Origin: Gordius sp. MW1
Lineage: Eukaryota > Nematomorpha > Gordioida > Gordea > Gordiidae
Reading direction: 5' to 3'
Assembly: GCA_964036665.1 (NCBI GenBank)
Contig: OZ038527.1
Span: forward strand, 21,547,901-21,611,900
DNA length: 64,000 nucleotides
This document shows, piece by piece, positions 7,610 through 20,861 of the stretch (position 1 is the stretch's first letter; every line of letters begins with the position of its first letter). The notes under the pieces are model-generated. The model was not told the origin of the DNA and did no database searches. It saw only the letters and a program-made list of their open reading frames with translations. Position numbers and translations under genes: made by a program.

Positions 7610-10600
7610 AATAAAATCTCTTTAATCATGTGATTTTTTTAATAACAACGGGATTAAATAAAAATAGTTTGGCATCCTAAATTAGTGCAATGATAATCTT
7701 TTTCGATTTAGGATCTCGATGTTTGTTATACATTTAAAAAATCATTAAAAGAAATTAAAATATTATAAATAAAGCTGACTTAAAAAAACAATTTTTATAA
7801 ATATTCAATAGGTAGCTTTTAGGTATGCATGGTATTAGCCCTTAGGTGAGACAAAGTTTATTGTAAATGGGGAGAAATTTTTTAGAAAATGGATCCATTT
7901 TTACACAAAAATCCGAATTATACATGGTAAATTTTATGGCCAAGATGTTCTGATTCGATAAAATTTAATATCTGCTATATATTTAGTATATGTTAAAATA
8001 TATAAAGCCATTGCTGCCGTTTACCTTTTCAATCAAATATATCATATAGTCACATTAATAGATATTACGTTACTTTAGATTATTTGGTTATAAAATTTAA
8101 AAATTTACCACTGTTGTTCTTACCAGTTTTATGACGTTAAAAGGTATCAATGTAATGTACAATAAAATACCCTTTATAAGTACAAACTTTAAATGTTTTG
8201 ATTTCGTGATCCCCTAGTTTATTATTTCAATAAAATAAAACTTGTATTTATAAACTTGGTCTTAAGGGTAGAAAATATATATATATCTGACAACATAGAA
8301 TTGTAATTGATTTTATGGCACGACCATCAATAAAACCAATATCCATATGGGAGACTCCCTCGTGGAATTAATTTATACCTCAAAGATATTTTAGGGATTT
8401 AAAAAATTGCCCGCAGAATTTCCTTAAAAATGTCCCTATCCATGAGTGCTGATAAAAAATTTAGAAAGGAGAAAGAAATTTTATTGGAATTCGAATTAAA
8501 CACCAAAGGTTATTTTTATTTATATTTTTGTTATCAAAGCTTTTTGAATTTTATACTTAAAACTTTATATCTGGCTTATAAATTAATTGTTAATTGATTC
8601 TTTTTTATATTTTAATAATGACCATATTGTCTAATGCTATGAATTTTGTTTTGAACTTTTAAATTTATTTTCTATGTTTGTATAATATAACATTAAGTGA
8701 TGTTTTAAATTGTTTGCATTTGCCATACATATTATTTAATTAAATAAAAAAGTGATATAAAAATGTACATTTTCTATATTTAAAAACTTAAATATGTGAT
8801 CATAATAATAAAAAATATACATAGTTGAATTAGTCTTTCTTTATCGAATTGACAATTTATGAGTCATTATTTTTATAAAATTAAATCGACACATTTGAAT
8901 AATTTTTTTCACTAATTTTATTTTGCTTTTTGATTACAAATCATTTTATTCTTTCTACGTCTTAAAGCAATAACCTAATTCATTATTAACAATCTTGTGG
9001 AATATGATTGAAAAATATTTCCTTTATTAAATTCATAATGAAATATATATGCAGCCAACCAATTTTCCTTATTTAAATAAACCTGAAAGCTCTTTTTTGC
9101 CTTTACTCTCTATTCAGACGTCTTCCTCAGTCTTTCACTACCCTTTTAAATAATTAAATGCACTTTTATTGATTTTCAAAACTATATTGTTAGAATTCTC
9201 AACCCTACTCCCTCTCTTGCAATAGTAAAAACATTTGGCTCTCTACCCAATATTGATGCTTGTATTAGTAGAGGGATAATTCAATCATAACCAATCAATA
9301 AATCATCAATATCTAGTGAGGGGGAAGAGCATATGCAACAGAGTTTTTGTTCATTAATTGTCTTGTCTCCTCTCATTTGATTTTCAATATTCACTCACAA
9401 ATTTTTTCTAATTAGTCATTTTGAAATAAATGAGAAAAACATTATATGACGTTTCATTTTAATTTATAACTTTGAGAGCTGTAGTGAATAGTTGTGTTAT
9501 TAAAGACATATTTAATAACTTTATCCAAATAACACTCTTTTAAAGTTAATTTGTACATGAAAACTGCTCTGCACTTCTTTTGGAATTTAGAAATTTTTGT
9601 TAGCAAAACTCATAAGAAAGATTTTATTTTCAAAACCTTTATATTATTTTCATAGTGTGGGATTAAGGACTACTTTTTGAATTAGAAATAACTTAATTAA
9701 CTGAGAAGGTGACGGTCCTCTAAGACTAAATGGCTCTTAAAAATCAATTTTATATAGTTTGCTCCATTTTTAAGGCAAATTAAAATGATTACATAGCCGT
9801 TTTCATATATAATTAAAACTAATTCGGTTTGAAAAATCATACTAATTTTGTTTTAATACAATTAAAGGTTTATTTCTAAATGATTGTGAATTACACTATA
9901 AATTTACAAAATTTATGCTAAAATGCGACTATTTCAAGTTTAGGAGAAGCGATCAAAATGATTTTATAGTTTTTTTGCTATTTTTTCGGAGCGTTCGCAA
10001 AAAGCTTTTGCTCTTCAATTCACAATTGGCCTATGAATAATTTTGGCTCAAATAAATTAGCCTACCTACTAAACTACAAAAACCGAAAAAATTATCATTA
10101 AAGTATGTTAGGTTTTCTAAGACTTTATTTTGAGAGTTTTTCATAAGCATAAAAATTTTGCTTGATTTCAAGCCAAATTGAGCGGAAAAAATGTGTGAAA
10201 AGTTCCTTATTTGCAATGGAATTGAAGCAGACTCGGAGACAGCCGAGCACCCAGCCGGTCACTTACCCACTATCGGCGGGAAGGGTTGTTTACCTCGGGC
10301 TATTCGGCTAAATTATTTTATAAAACCGACGCCACCATAAATGATAGACCACGTTTTTTAAATTTGTTTACCAAAGTGAAATCTTTGCTTTGGTATAATA
10401 TAAAAGAATAATACGTGAAGCACGTCGAAACTTGTATTTAAACTGTTTTAAATATGTGGGAACTTGGATAAAAGACTCGAAATGTAATTTTAACATGGAT
10501 TTTATGGATAATAATTTTCGAATTATATTTAAATTTGACGATTATAATGGCCGAAATTAACCTAGGAAAACGTTAAAATAAATTTTTAACATTACTACCC

Positions 10601-10630
10601 CTCGTTTGATACACCCGTTTTTTCATGCAT
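7610..10630. other. Gene-poor AT-rich stretch
   Basis: Three kilobases of AT-rich sequence. I saw no protein-like open frame longer than chance, no tRNA and no clear terminal inverted repeats. A GC-richer patch at about 10220-10310 is unexplained. Confidence 0.5.
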
Positions 10631-10703
10631 TAGGGTGAGAGATTTTATACATATAACAAGAATGATATTAGACCTTCCAAAATATGCCTTTTTTCTAAGT
10701 CTT

Positions 10704-10863
10704 ATGGGCGTAGCCAAGTGGGGGGGGGGGCAGAAAGGGGCGGTTGCCCCCTATAAATCCGAAAATTTCATTAAAATTATGGCTAAAATTGCAAAAATTA
10801 TCATTCTGCCCCTCCCTCAATCATTATTGTCCCCCTCTAATCTCAATTCTGGCTACGCCCATG
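10704..10863. mobile_element. MITE of the GGGCGTAGCC family
   Basis: Starts ATGGGCGTAGCCAAG and ends CTGGCTACGCCCATG, which are terminal inverted repeats. A G-run follows the left end and C-rich DNA precedes the right end. No transposase is encoded. An open frame crossing it looks fortuitous. Confidence 0.75.
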
Positions 10864-11221
10864 CTTGACTGACTGTCCAAATCTTGCTGCAAAACGCTTT
10901 AATATTCCGCTTTTTAGTAACGTGAATAGTTTATATAAAACGCTTCACTTAAAATTATACAGAAATGTAGCTGTCAACGAATCAAATTACACATATGTGA
11001 ATTTTTATGTTTTGTTCGGGGAAATTTTTCGCGTTTCAAGTTTAAATAGCAGCATTTGTATTTCCGCGCTAGCTCATTTAACCCCACCCCGATTTAAAAA
11101 GGCACGCGCAAACAAGATGCTAGTGTAACATAATATCATGAAATACTTTACTAGCACCTCATAAAAGTTAACTTAAATATGATAGAATTATTACACGTAT
11201 TTCAGTTAAAATGCTAAATTA

Positions 11222-11384
11222 CGTTGATCAAGGGCGTAGCCAGATTGGAATTTGCGGGGGGGGGGGGGCGGTAATGATGATTTAGGGAAGGGCTAAATGT
11301 TAATTTTTTAATTTTAGCCATAATTCTAATTAATGTCAACAAATTTTTAGAGGGGCCCCCTGGTTACGCTCATGGCCGTTGATT
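11222..11384. mobile_element. MITE of the GGGCGTAGCC family with 8-bp target duplication
   Basis: The element runs from GGGCGTAGCCAGATTGG to CTGGTTACGCTCATGG. It is flanked by CGTTGATC (11222-11229) and CGTTGATT (11377-11384), matching at 7 of 8 bases. An 8-bp duplication is the hallmark of the hAT superfamily, so this family is probably a non-autonomous hAT derivative. Confidence 0.7.
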
Positions 11385-11420
11385 AAAGTTTCTAAGTTAA
11401 TTTCACAAGTTTTATTAATT

Positions 11421-11724
11421 GCATGAGCGTAGGCCGCCCCCCCCCCCCCTAATTTAAAAAAAAATAATTTTTCAATACAAAAACCAAAAAAATTATGTTT
11501 TGCCCCCCCCCCCTAATTTGCCAGAGGTGGGCAGCCGGACCCCCTGCTCCCCCCCCCCCCCCCCTCAATTTGTTTAGGGGGGGGGCAGGCCTAATTAGGG
11601 GAGTTAATATTTTTGGATTTGGATAGTCGAAACATTTTTTTTTTGCTCTCAGGGAAATTTTTTATATAGTAAATTTTTTTTTAATCTGCCCCCCCCCCTA
11701 ATTCAAAACCTGGCTACGCCCATG
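11421..11724. mobile_element. Compound or rearranged MITE of the GGGCGTAGCC family
   Basis: Outer ends ATGAGCGTAGG and CTGGCTACGCCCATG enclose about 280 bp with four or five runs of 8 or more C or G, and the TAATTT word recurs. This suggests nested or tandemly expanded copies. Homopolymer lengths may be unreliable. Confidence 0.55.
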
Positions 11725-12236
11725 ATTACTTGCAATAAATTTTCAGGGCATTACACGTATATAATTTCTAATATTTTTTTTGAAAAATAACTAAAGTTAG
11801 GTATGTCGAGTTTTTTTCGTTATTACGAGACCTAAAGGAACGCGGTTTAAATGAAGGGGCAGATGGCAAGCCTAATAACCCTTTTCATTATGATTGTCGA
11901 GATTGTGGGGGGGGGGGGGGAGATAAGGACGATATAAAATATTTTTGTGCTGGTCGTCTTCGACAGATTTTGGGCTATTGGCTTGTGGTCAACCCGCGTG
12001 TAGTCTGGAAATGTGAATGAAATAATCGATTTTTTAGCGCCCCGTAACAACGAATTTAGGGGCTGGTCTTCTTACCTTATATTAACTGTGTCTGAACCCT
12101 GCCCCCATGTACAGAGCCTAGGCTGGTTTGTAGCCCTAAAAAAAGCTTTAATTTAATTATAAATATTAATTATGTGATTTTTTCTAAAAGTGTGCTTGAA
12201 AGTATTTTTGGTGTTTAAATTTTGTTATATGCTCAT

Positions 12237-12417
12237 ATTTGTGATGGGCGTAGCCAGGATTGGATTTAGAGGGGGGCAATATGGAATTAGGGAGGAGCAA
12301 GATGATAATTTTTAGGAATTTTAGCCATGATTATATTAAATTATGATGCATTTTAAGATTTGGGGGGGGGGGCAGCCACCCCTCCCTGCCACCCCATGGC
12401 TACGTCGATGTTTGTGT
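12237..12417. mobile_element. MITE of the GGGCGTAGCC family
   Basis: Left end ATGGGCGTAGCCAGG, right end CATGGCTACGTCGAT. The flanks TATTTGTG and TGTTTGTG match at 7 of 8 positions, again consistent with an 8-bp target duplication. Confidence 0.65.
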
Positions 12418-12836
12418 TGACAAATATTAATTTGCTAAGTATTTAGAAATTAGATTCTTAGGTTAAGGAATTTGAGTTAGGATTTTCAGCGAAGTAAATA
12501 ACACACCGTGTGACTTTTAATTAATTAAGCATACATATATATATGCAAAATGATTTATCGCATTTAACTTTAAACCCTATTGTCCGATCGGGTACAGATC
12601 GATAATCAATTAACTATCGATTCTATGTATTAAATCGGGCCTATTGAGGAGGACCATCTGTGATAACAAACTTAGCGAGGGGTGTTTGTGCGTCAACTCC
12701 GACTGACGCCTTTTGATGCTCTTAACCCTTTGGAAGATAATTTTGACTGATCTGCGTTTTTACGCTTATTAGAAATATTAGGCTTGCGTTGAAAATTGCA
12801 TATAATAAGCATTGGTAAGGAATTCATTGAAATATT

Positions 12837-13283
12837 GTTTCAACCAGGGGTTTGCACCCGCCCAAAATGAAATCGGGTTCGTGTTCGGGTTTGGCATAAA
12901 TTTTAAAATCGGGTTCGTGTTTGGGTTTAAGGAATTGGGTTCGGGTACAGGTTCGGGTTCAAGAAATTATATTATATCAATTATATATATAATACTTACA
13001 AATAATTCTTGAGATAATCAGTATCGATTAATGAATGAAAAATGCCGGAAACATAAAAATATTGAAATTACAATCGTATGGTTTTCGTTACATTGTCATG
13101 ATAGAGAAAACTGAGATATTCAATTCACAATATATTTTTGAATTAAAAACCCGAACCCGAACCCTTATTTGTATTCATCGGGTTCGGGTTCGGGTTTTAA
13201 GGGTATTTTTAAAAATGGGTTCGGGTTCTGTAAAACATCGGGTTTTACCCGGTTCGGGTTCGGGACAAACCCCTGGTTTCAAC
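12837..13283. mobile_element. hAT-type MITE with GGGTTCGGGTTC interior
   Basis: The element spans 12845-13275. It begins CAGGGGTTTGCACCC and ends GGGACAAACCCCTG, giving inverted termini CAGGGGTTTG. It is flanked on both sides by GTTTCAAC (12837-12844 and 13276-13283), a perfect 8-bp target duplication diagnostic of hAT insertion. Both sub-terminal parts carry repeated GGGTTC or GAACCC words. It has no transposase, and open frames inside are due to the repeats. Confidence 0.85.
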
Positions 13284-13443
13284 CCATTTACCCGCTCGCC
13301 TAATTGGAAATAAATGCTTAATGGCGCAATGTAAAATTGGATCCATAAGATCGTTTTTATAAAATATCTTCAATAATAGTAGACTGCTCCCTCTAAATTT
13401 TTTAGAAGTTGAATTTTTAGAATCTTATTATTACCGAATAACA

Positions 13444-13580
13444 CGGGCCTAGCCAGGATTGAAATTAGAGGGGGGAATAATGATTTAGGGAGAGGCAAAA
13501 TGATAATTTTTTGGAAATTTTAGTCACTACGATTTTTGATTTAGAGGGAGGTAGTCGGTACCCCCGACTACGCCCATGCC
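13444..13580. mobile_element. Degenerate MITE of the GGGCGTAGCC family
   Basis: Left end ACGGGCCTAGCCAGGATTG and right end CGACTACGCCCATG form imperfect terminal inverted repeats. The interior resembles the other copies (TAATGATTTAGGGAG..). Confidence 0.6.
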
Positions 13581-13599
13581 AAATAGGGTCAGATGTATT

Positions 13600-16500
13600 T
13601 TAACTTTATATTATGATGTTAAGCTAAGTGTTTTAATATATATTATCATGTAAGCAAATTTTTTTGACAAAAAAATTAACGATCCAAGTCTTAAGCTGAA
13701 TTAAAAATCACCGCTACGACTCGGGACTATTTAATTGTATGATTAATATCTAATCTTAGGGTCATTTTTAAGCAAAAGTAAGTTATGAAAATTTGGCCAT
13801 CATTTTTTGGAAATTTAGGGTACCACGTGGCGGCAGATGTGTCTCAATTTAAACGTCAGAATCATAATATAGATGATAAACATACGGCACCTCGAGGGCT
13901 TGTCAATTATGTTTCAAAAAGGTGCATTCTTTCGCGAAATTCGAGCAAAACTAAGCTCGGGAAAAGTAGTCTATATTTCAAGAGAAGAGACTGGGTTATG
14001 TTATGTAACGGTTAAATATGTTGCACATAGACTGTAGGTGTTAAGAGCATTTGTCGTAAAGCGCAGCAATAGTGTACCCATTATTTTAGCTTTATCAAAG
14101 GTGGGGTAGGGGGGCGAGCTTTGTTTCAATAAAGTTGAAAATCTTTTTGTCTAAGATCAGCTGATTTCTATCCCTCTCTCTTTCTCTGTGGATGTAGGGT
14201 GGGTGACACCATTTCGTGTGCTGTAATCAATGGGATTTGAGCAGCCCGAGGCGTGATGTTGTTGTGTATATGAACGAAAAGTGAATGTTTTTTTAATTAT
14301 GTTATATTATGAAAATTATTTACATTCAACAATATCACCATTGGGATATCTTCCCCCTAATTAACTTCTGGCTAAACTTCTACTCTAGATCTTGCCTTAA
14401 CTCTGGGTTGGTCCTTTTGTGGTTCTAATATGAAATGTAAATCTTGATAGAAGGTGAAAATTTTGAATTTAAGCCTGACTTTATAAACCAAAATTACATT
14501 GTTCACTCACATTCCTGAAACCTTACTCTAAATTTGGGTTTTCTTACATTATTTTATCCTAGTCCAACTTTTTTTATAGGTCCAGCTTGTTGTATAAACA
14601 AAGATTTTTCGACGGGCGTTGCCATTTTAACTCAAACTGAGGACTTGATTGGTAAACAGTGGAAATCATGAGTGCTTTTTTAATTAAATAAGCTAAACTC
14701 ACTACTATCGCCCAGGTTTTACGTATTGTATTTCTGGTGCCTTTACTGCTAAAAATTGTTTTAAATAAAATACCAAATGAGCGAAGTAAGTCAAGAAAAA
14801 CAAATTGTAAAAAATGAAGAAAAAAAGTTGCTTGGCAGGGAAGTGATGACAATAGGTAGGAGGAGGAGGTAGATACGAACCCTGGTGTGGCAGATTAAAG
14901 TTAGGTGGTTCCGATGCCTCTCTAAGCTCTAGTGTTGGGGGGGGGGGGAATTATATGTATGTATAGAGTATTTTATTATTGCAAATAATGCGTTACGCGT
15001 TTCTACGAATACACAAAGGAATGTCCCTTGTTTTATAAGCTGAAAATGAATGCGGCAGGCAGGCATGCTATTTAAAGCGTCTTTCTTAATTTTTATAATG
15101 CTTAAGATAACTTTTCTACCTTCCCCTCTCCATGTGTATCCTTATCTTTCTTTTTAAACCACACTTTTATAAGCCCCTTTGTGGGGGATTACAGCTAAAG
15201 TGCTAGCACACCACTCAAGGTCCCCAAAAATTTTAGACTAAAAAGTCGACCGCATACAAACAGACTAAAGGTTGGTAAATTTTTAGGGAAAACGAGGGAG
15301 ATTATGGGATCTTTGGTCTGTTTACGACCAAAACCACAGGTGGACCGAGCTAAATCCAGCCCTCTTTGCGACACTACTCGAGGACGGTTCCCAAACTCCC
15401 TATTTTTTTGCCTTCACATATATTAAGGTTGTTTGATTATGGTCTATAATAGGTAAAATTTAAATGCTAAGCTAGATATTATTGATCCTCAATCGCTGGA
15501 AATTTTAAATTTTTCCAGCATAAGTGAAGAAAGAGTTTAGAAATAATTACACAAGAAGTTTGTTAATAAAATGCATTTTAATCATCTAAAATGGTATTTA
15601 CGGGTTTTTTGATGTTACGGATGAGAATGAGGTAAATTCGCGGTCCAAAGGCAGTGGAAGGAGGGCTCAATAAAATCCCAAATTCTTACAGATACCTTAT
15701 ATCGCACAATTTTTTATTAATTGCTAAGCAATTTATGGTTTAAAGAATGGTCAAAATTATGTTTAATTTGAGAAATTCGCAATATTTCCCGGGGCTTATC
15801 TCGCTTCTGGACAATTGTTTAACCTATTAAAAGTCAATTAGTTAAAGCCTAGTATTATGTCTTTTAAACGGTCTAAATAATTTTACGTATAAAGCGTACC
15901 CATTAACAAATTTGGACGCGACATCTAACGAAAACGAGACATGTTTAAAAACACCATTTGAGAATTTATGATATTTAATACAAAATATGTACCCCCTCCT
16001 GCTCATATCATAGTAACAAAATAGATTAAATAAAATGTAATTGCCTTTTATAACATTGCCCCCTTTACCCCCTGCAATTTTTCTCTGAGAAACGCCGATC
16101 CCTTCTCCCTCTCTCGTGTATGTTTGAGAACCTACTTAAAGTTATAAAAAGTAATTAGGGTACTTTTACAAAGCGCTTACAAGTTAGAAGAGCTTACTTT
16201 AATCATAAATTAGTGTATGTTTCCCCCTTCTTAAGGAGGCGGGATCGGGATCGGGAATTGCTCGTGCAAATGTGTTTTTGATTATATTTCTCCCCTTATC
16301 ACAAATTACATGATAAGAGAGCGCCAAGTTTGCCACTGTAGTTGCTTTGTAGTTAAGCCGTTGTTTAACTTGCATATTTGCCGTGATTTGTAGAATAGAA
16401 TGTATTATCCCCATTTTCCCTAACGCTGAGAGAGATTTGTGGGTAATCTTATTATAATGGTATTAATTTATAAATTTTTGCTCTTAATTCACCGGCTATT

Positions 16501-17080
16501 CCCCTGGCCGGCCCGAAGATTAAGTATTTTATTTTGGAATATTTAGGCGAGACAAATTATTTTGTTTTTATTAGAATTTTACTGCGAGTTAATCGTAATA
16601 TGGCAGGTTTTAGGCGTGTTTTGTTTTACCTTCATTCATTAAATACCATTTTAACGTTGAATGAATTGTCAATTTGATTATTAAAATATGCTTATCACAT
16701 AGATGTTTTCAACTTGAATGAAATGTTTTTCAAATAAGACATCTAGATGGATCGAGCAACTAAATGTAGGATTAGCTTTACCTAATAAGATAATCCATCT
16801 GCTTAATCAAGTCAGATTATAAATGGGGTTCGTTGTTTTATTCATCAGACATTCGTTTCTTTCAACTAGGGTCTTTAATGACCCCAAATTAAAAATTAGC
16901 AATTCCAATTCATTAAGATAGCTAGAGGACTCATAGAGAGGTACCTTCCGATTCGTTAATCTTATATAGATTAATATACACACCTTTTTAAATCACTTTT
17001 TATTTGGGTTTTTATAATTGTATTATATGAGCATTTGAGAGGCATACTTCGCAAATGAATGAACCCATTCAAGCCCCCTC
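13600..17080. other. Gene-poor stretch
   Basis: AT-rich with short GC-rich patches. A possible degraded member of a repeat family with (T)GTAAAAACG-like ends lies at about 15225-15385 (words GTCGACC, CTTTGGTCTGTTTAC). No coding exon matching a known protein was recognised. The frame at 13785-14015 has no recognisable motif. Confidence 0.45.
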
Positions 17081-17087
17081 GATTAAT

Positions 17088-17226
17088 ACGGTGGCCCGTC
17101 AATTTGCCGAAAACCATCTCGCCGAATCACTCTGGGACATTTTGTGATTGGTTGAATGGGGTACATTTTTTAACTGTGGTACATTAAATTCCGCGAGATG
17201 GTTTTCGGCGAGTTGATAGGGCGGAT
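17088..17226. mobile_element. Small foldback element
   Basis: The left arm CCGTCAATTTGCCGAAAACC and the right arm GGTTTTCGGCGAGTTGATAGG are reverse complements with few mismatches. The arms are about 30 bp and lie about 75 bp apart, so a long hairpin can form. A second, more degenerate copy lies at about 47384-47478. Confidence 0.65.
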
Positions 17227-17278
17227 GAATACTTATTAGGGTCATCAATTTAATTTAACGCGTTTGTTTCTGACCATC

Positions 17279-17450
17279 CATGGGCGTAGCCAAGGGGGGG
17301 GGGGCAGAGAGGGGTGGTTTCCCCATCAAATTTAAAATTTTGTTAAAATTCATTGAAATCATGGTTAAGATTTTAGAAAATGTTGATTTTGCCCCCCCCC
17401 CCCCTTAAATCATTATTGCATCCTCCAAATCCAATCTTGGCCACGCTTTT
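17279..17450. mobile_element. MITE of the GGGCGTAGCC family
   Basis: Begins CATGGGCGTAGCCAAG with a G-run and ends CTTGGCCACGCTT after a C-run. The right terminus is mutated. No target duplication was recognised. Confidence 0.6.
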
Positions 17451-17459
17451 GTTTGTGTT

Positions 17460-19340
17460 GATATAGTCGTGCCATCTCATTTTAGCACGTTTTAAATTTT
17501 TTTTTCGTTATAATAATGTTTTTAAAAAGTTTGAAGTGACTTTCATGTAGCATCATTTAGAAACTCCTTCGATTAACCTTCAAGCATCCTCGCGCTACAT
17601 TTGATTAACTCTCTCTCTCTCGTTCTCTCTGCAATGGTGCAAAGAGCGGAGGAGAGATGAAACATGATATGTTCCGATCGAAAAGCCTCGATAAATTTAT
17701 TAATTATTTATTGCTGAAAACCTGAGCGACTCTTGAGTAATATTACCCACTATACACATGTATTACTCACTTCATACTCGACAACTGTCGTAAATTTTCT
17801 AATAATTTCCTATTTTTTCGTTCCCTTCATATTAATTGGCATCGGGAACGTAAAATTCGTAGTAAAATTGACAAATAATGACTGTGCTTTTTTAATACTC
17901 TTCCATCTCTGACTTTTATCGAACTTCTATCGATTTTGGGGCCAGATCTAAATATATGCTCACCCTTTACTTTTCTATATCAGTAAAATCTGTATTTTTG
18001 GACACCCTAATCCATGTGGTTAGAACTCTAAATCTCCCTAAGGTTGTGCACTTGGAAAAAGTATTAATTTGCTCCTGTGAGTGGCGGAGGCGGGGTTGAA
18101 TTTAAAAAGGGCAAAACACATGTGTTTAGAAGCTCTTCGCTCATTTGTAAAAGGGAGATGTTTTAGATTTTTTATTAGTTTTTTCTTGCTAGGTTGTAGT
18201 AGTAGTATAGGGGTCGATTGTACTAAGTTACAGAACGTACTGGGGGCTCGTTAATTCTTTTGCTGGGCCAACGAGGCGCGGGACGGGCTATTCCAGCCAT
18301 AAATTTCGAGATCAGAAGCTATGGTTTGCTTAAACTCGTTTTCAGTCTGTGGTTCTTCTTCTTTCTACTTTGCCGCAAACGCAAAACTTTTAAAAGGCCG
18401 TGGGAGCAGGGAAATTTCTGGCTTAATTTTATTGCTAGCGGTGGGCCAATGATATCAAAGATTACGGTTTACATAAGGATTTTTAATCAATCTATAGTAA
18501 AAAATATGTTCCCGTTATATTAAAAAGTCTATATTTTAATTTTCTATTTATATAACTTCATCCTTTTGAAGTAAAATTTTATAATCATTATACCAATTTT
18601 TCATGCTTATAAACTTCCTCGCTGCAATTGTGACTCTAAAAGTTTTTTTTAAAAGCCGAGTTTTTTCCAGTAGAAATGGACCATAGGATTCGTAGGGCAC
18701 CCTCTTGAAAGAAACTATCGCTAAAACCATTTTACAAAATATATGCGAAAGCAAAATAAAAATTAAAATCTTTTACAGAAGCATAAGTTCACGGCCATTA
18801 AAAACCCGTGTAAGTTTCCACGGCAATTATTCAAAAATCACAAGTTGGACGGGACAGGACAGGACGGACAACCAAGAGTGAGCTCATAAAAATTGCATAG
18901 CAATTAATAAATTTAAGTTCTTTTTAAGTTTGCTATTGAGACTGTTTGCGAATTTGATATTGGACCTCCAATGTCGCGCGCGACAATGAATCTCACAAAA
19001 ATAGCAATGAGTCAATTCAGGGACAATTATTATTGATATATCGATTTCCCGAGTTTGAATTGTGGACTATTTGGACTATTTGATTGTTTGCAAAATTTGG
19101 CTCCATCTGATGCTTTAATATTGGAGAATAATTGAAAAACGAGTGCTTTGTAGAATACTTTATTAACGTTTTAAGGGGGAATATTAATTTGGCCCCGTTC
19201 GCGGTGGTTTGAAGTAAGTATCAAATCTCACTTTGAAACTTTTGAAAGATTGTTGATTTGGAATTAGGAATTTTTATAAGTAGCAATTCTTGGGGTAAAA
19301 TATAAATGAGAGTGTGTCAGGCTTCTTAGAAGGACCCATT
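17460..19340. other. Gene-poor stretch
   Basis: Contains a CT microsatellite near 17608-17640. At 18843-18906 there is a copy of the GGAC-rich end block followed by the palindrome AATTGCATAGCAATT. No gene is seen. Confidence 0.45.
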
Positions 19341-19349
19341 GCATTGGTT

Positions 19350-19550
19350 AGCAGTATTGTAAAAACGACCGATTTTTCCTTGGTCGATCTTTGGGTTAAT
19401 TAAGATTAACGGTCAACTCTGCCCGTTTTTCAAATTTTTACTACGAGGTCTACCAATACCACAAAATCTTTGGCCTGTTTATGCTTAGTTGACTAAAACT
19501 TGAGGTCGACCAAACAAAATCCAGCCATTTTTACAACACGATTGGCTAGT
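19350..19550. repeat. Dispersed repeat with TGTAAAAACG / TTTTTACAACA ends
   Basis: The sequence runs from AGTATTGTAAAAACGACC to GCCATTTTTACAACACG, an imperfect terminal inverted repeat. It contains GGTCGACCAAACAAAATCC, which recurs at about 55555-55595, and related pieces lie at 15225-15385 and 46980-47055. It is probably a MITE, superfamily unknown. Confidence 0.5.
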
Positions 19551-19586
19551 TACAAAACTATGTTTTGAGCAATTTTATTATCTTGC

Positions 19587-19739
19587 CATGGGCGTTGTTA
19601 GGATTCGATTTTGAAGGGGGGGGGGACAATAATGATTACTTTTGGAAATTTTGGCCATTTTTATATTAAAATTTAAAGAATTTATGGATTTAGAGGGAGG
19701 GAAGTCGCCCCTCCCTGCCTCCCCCTTGCTACGCCCATG
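19587..19739. mobile_element. MITE of the GGGCGTAGCC family
   Basis: Begins CATGGGCGTTGTTAGG and ends TTGCTACGCCCATG, with the family-typical G-run, TAATGATTA and C-rich right part. Confidence 0.6.
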
Positions 19740-19744
19740 CATAC

Positions 19745-20860
19745 AAATTTTGTTAACGTTTTATTATTTCGCTTTATATAAAAATATAACATACATTAAT
19801 TAGGCAAAATTTAATAATCGCCGGTGCTGATGCCATATCAAATACTTTAATTGCGAGGCTGTTGAATTTAAGCAATTTATACCTATTTCTTCCATGTATT
19901 TCCAATCTGTTGTTGGGGTCCAAAAGACCCCATTAGACGAGCTAATAAAAAGTTTTTTCAAAGGATGTTCCATGAAAAGTGTGATGCCCTTCCTATGTAA
20001 ATTAATTTAGAATTCATGGTAAATGACGTTGGGAATTAATTAGTTATAAAATTAGACTAGTGGTACACAATACCATATTAAGTAATTTTTGGTTTTGTAA
20101 AATATACAAGAGCATATCATAAATAATTTACTTACTACGGTTTCTCTACGTGTTAAGTTGCAATTTCATTAATATGCTGCCTTTGTGCCTTTCGGATATA
20201 ATGGAAAGTTTTTTAATTAAATTTACGGTGTTGTCAAAAAGCTGTATAGTTATTTTTTCTTTAATCAACTCTTCTCAAGGCAAATATTATCCTTCGCTGG
20301 GATGGTATGTAACGTTAATCATTAATAAAATTACGTACTTAGAATTTAACTTTTTTTACTGTTATTTAAAAAAAAGATACTTAATGTGTTTTATAGAACT
20401 CAAATGTGTTTTTTATACTAACACTTTGTTTTTCAAAGTAATGATTTGATTTATTTTTGAACAATTTGTTGTATAGCTATTACATTACATTGTTTTTGTT
20501 TTTTGAAAGTAGCCTTAAAATTAATGCTTTACTTTATTAGCCAAGGGCTTGGAGTGAACTTTATTAATGCTAAAGTAAAGAAGGGTCAAGGTGTATTATT
20601 CAAAATTGTAGTTATCACTTTTAAAACCTTCCTCTTTTTTTAAAATATTTGTTTAAATTTAGAAACCGTAAAACTTGGCACTGTAAGCAAAAAAACTTTG
20701 CAATCTTTGTTTGCCGCAAAATGTTTTCCAAAAAATCTTGACGGTTGTCCGAAATCAAATATATTCCACACCAACTTTTACCTTATTTAAACTATAAGTT
20801 AAAAAGTCGCTTTAAATGTAACAAGAAAAATTAGTTTATTGATCGCACTTTTAACACGTA
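19745..20860. other. AT-rich stretch upstream of the first recognised srGAP exon
   Basis: No exon encoding the srGAP N-terminus was recognised here, although the first clear exon starts in phase and needs at least one upstream exon. No repeat ends were seen. Confidence 0.4.
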
Positions 20861-20861
20861 G

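Noticed and set aside
13785-14015. 76-residue frame in gene-poor DNA
   Set aside because: No recognisable motif, no splice sites and no similarity recalled; treated as chance.
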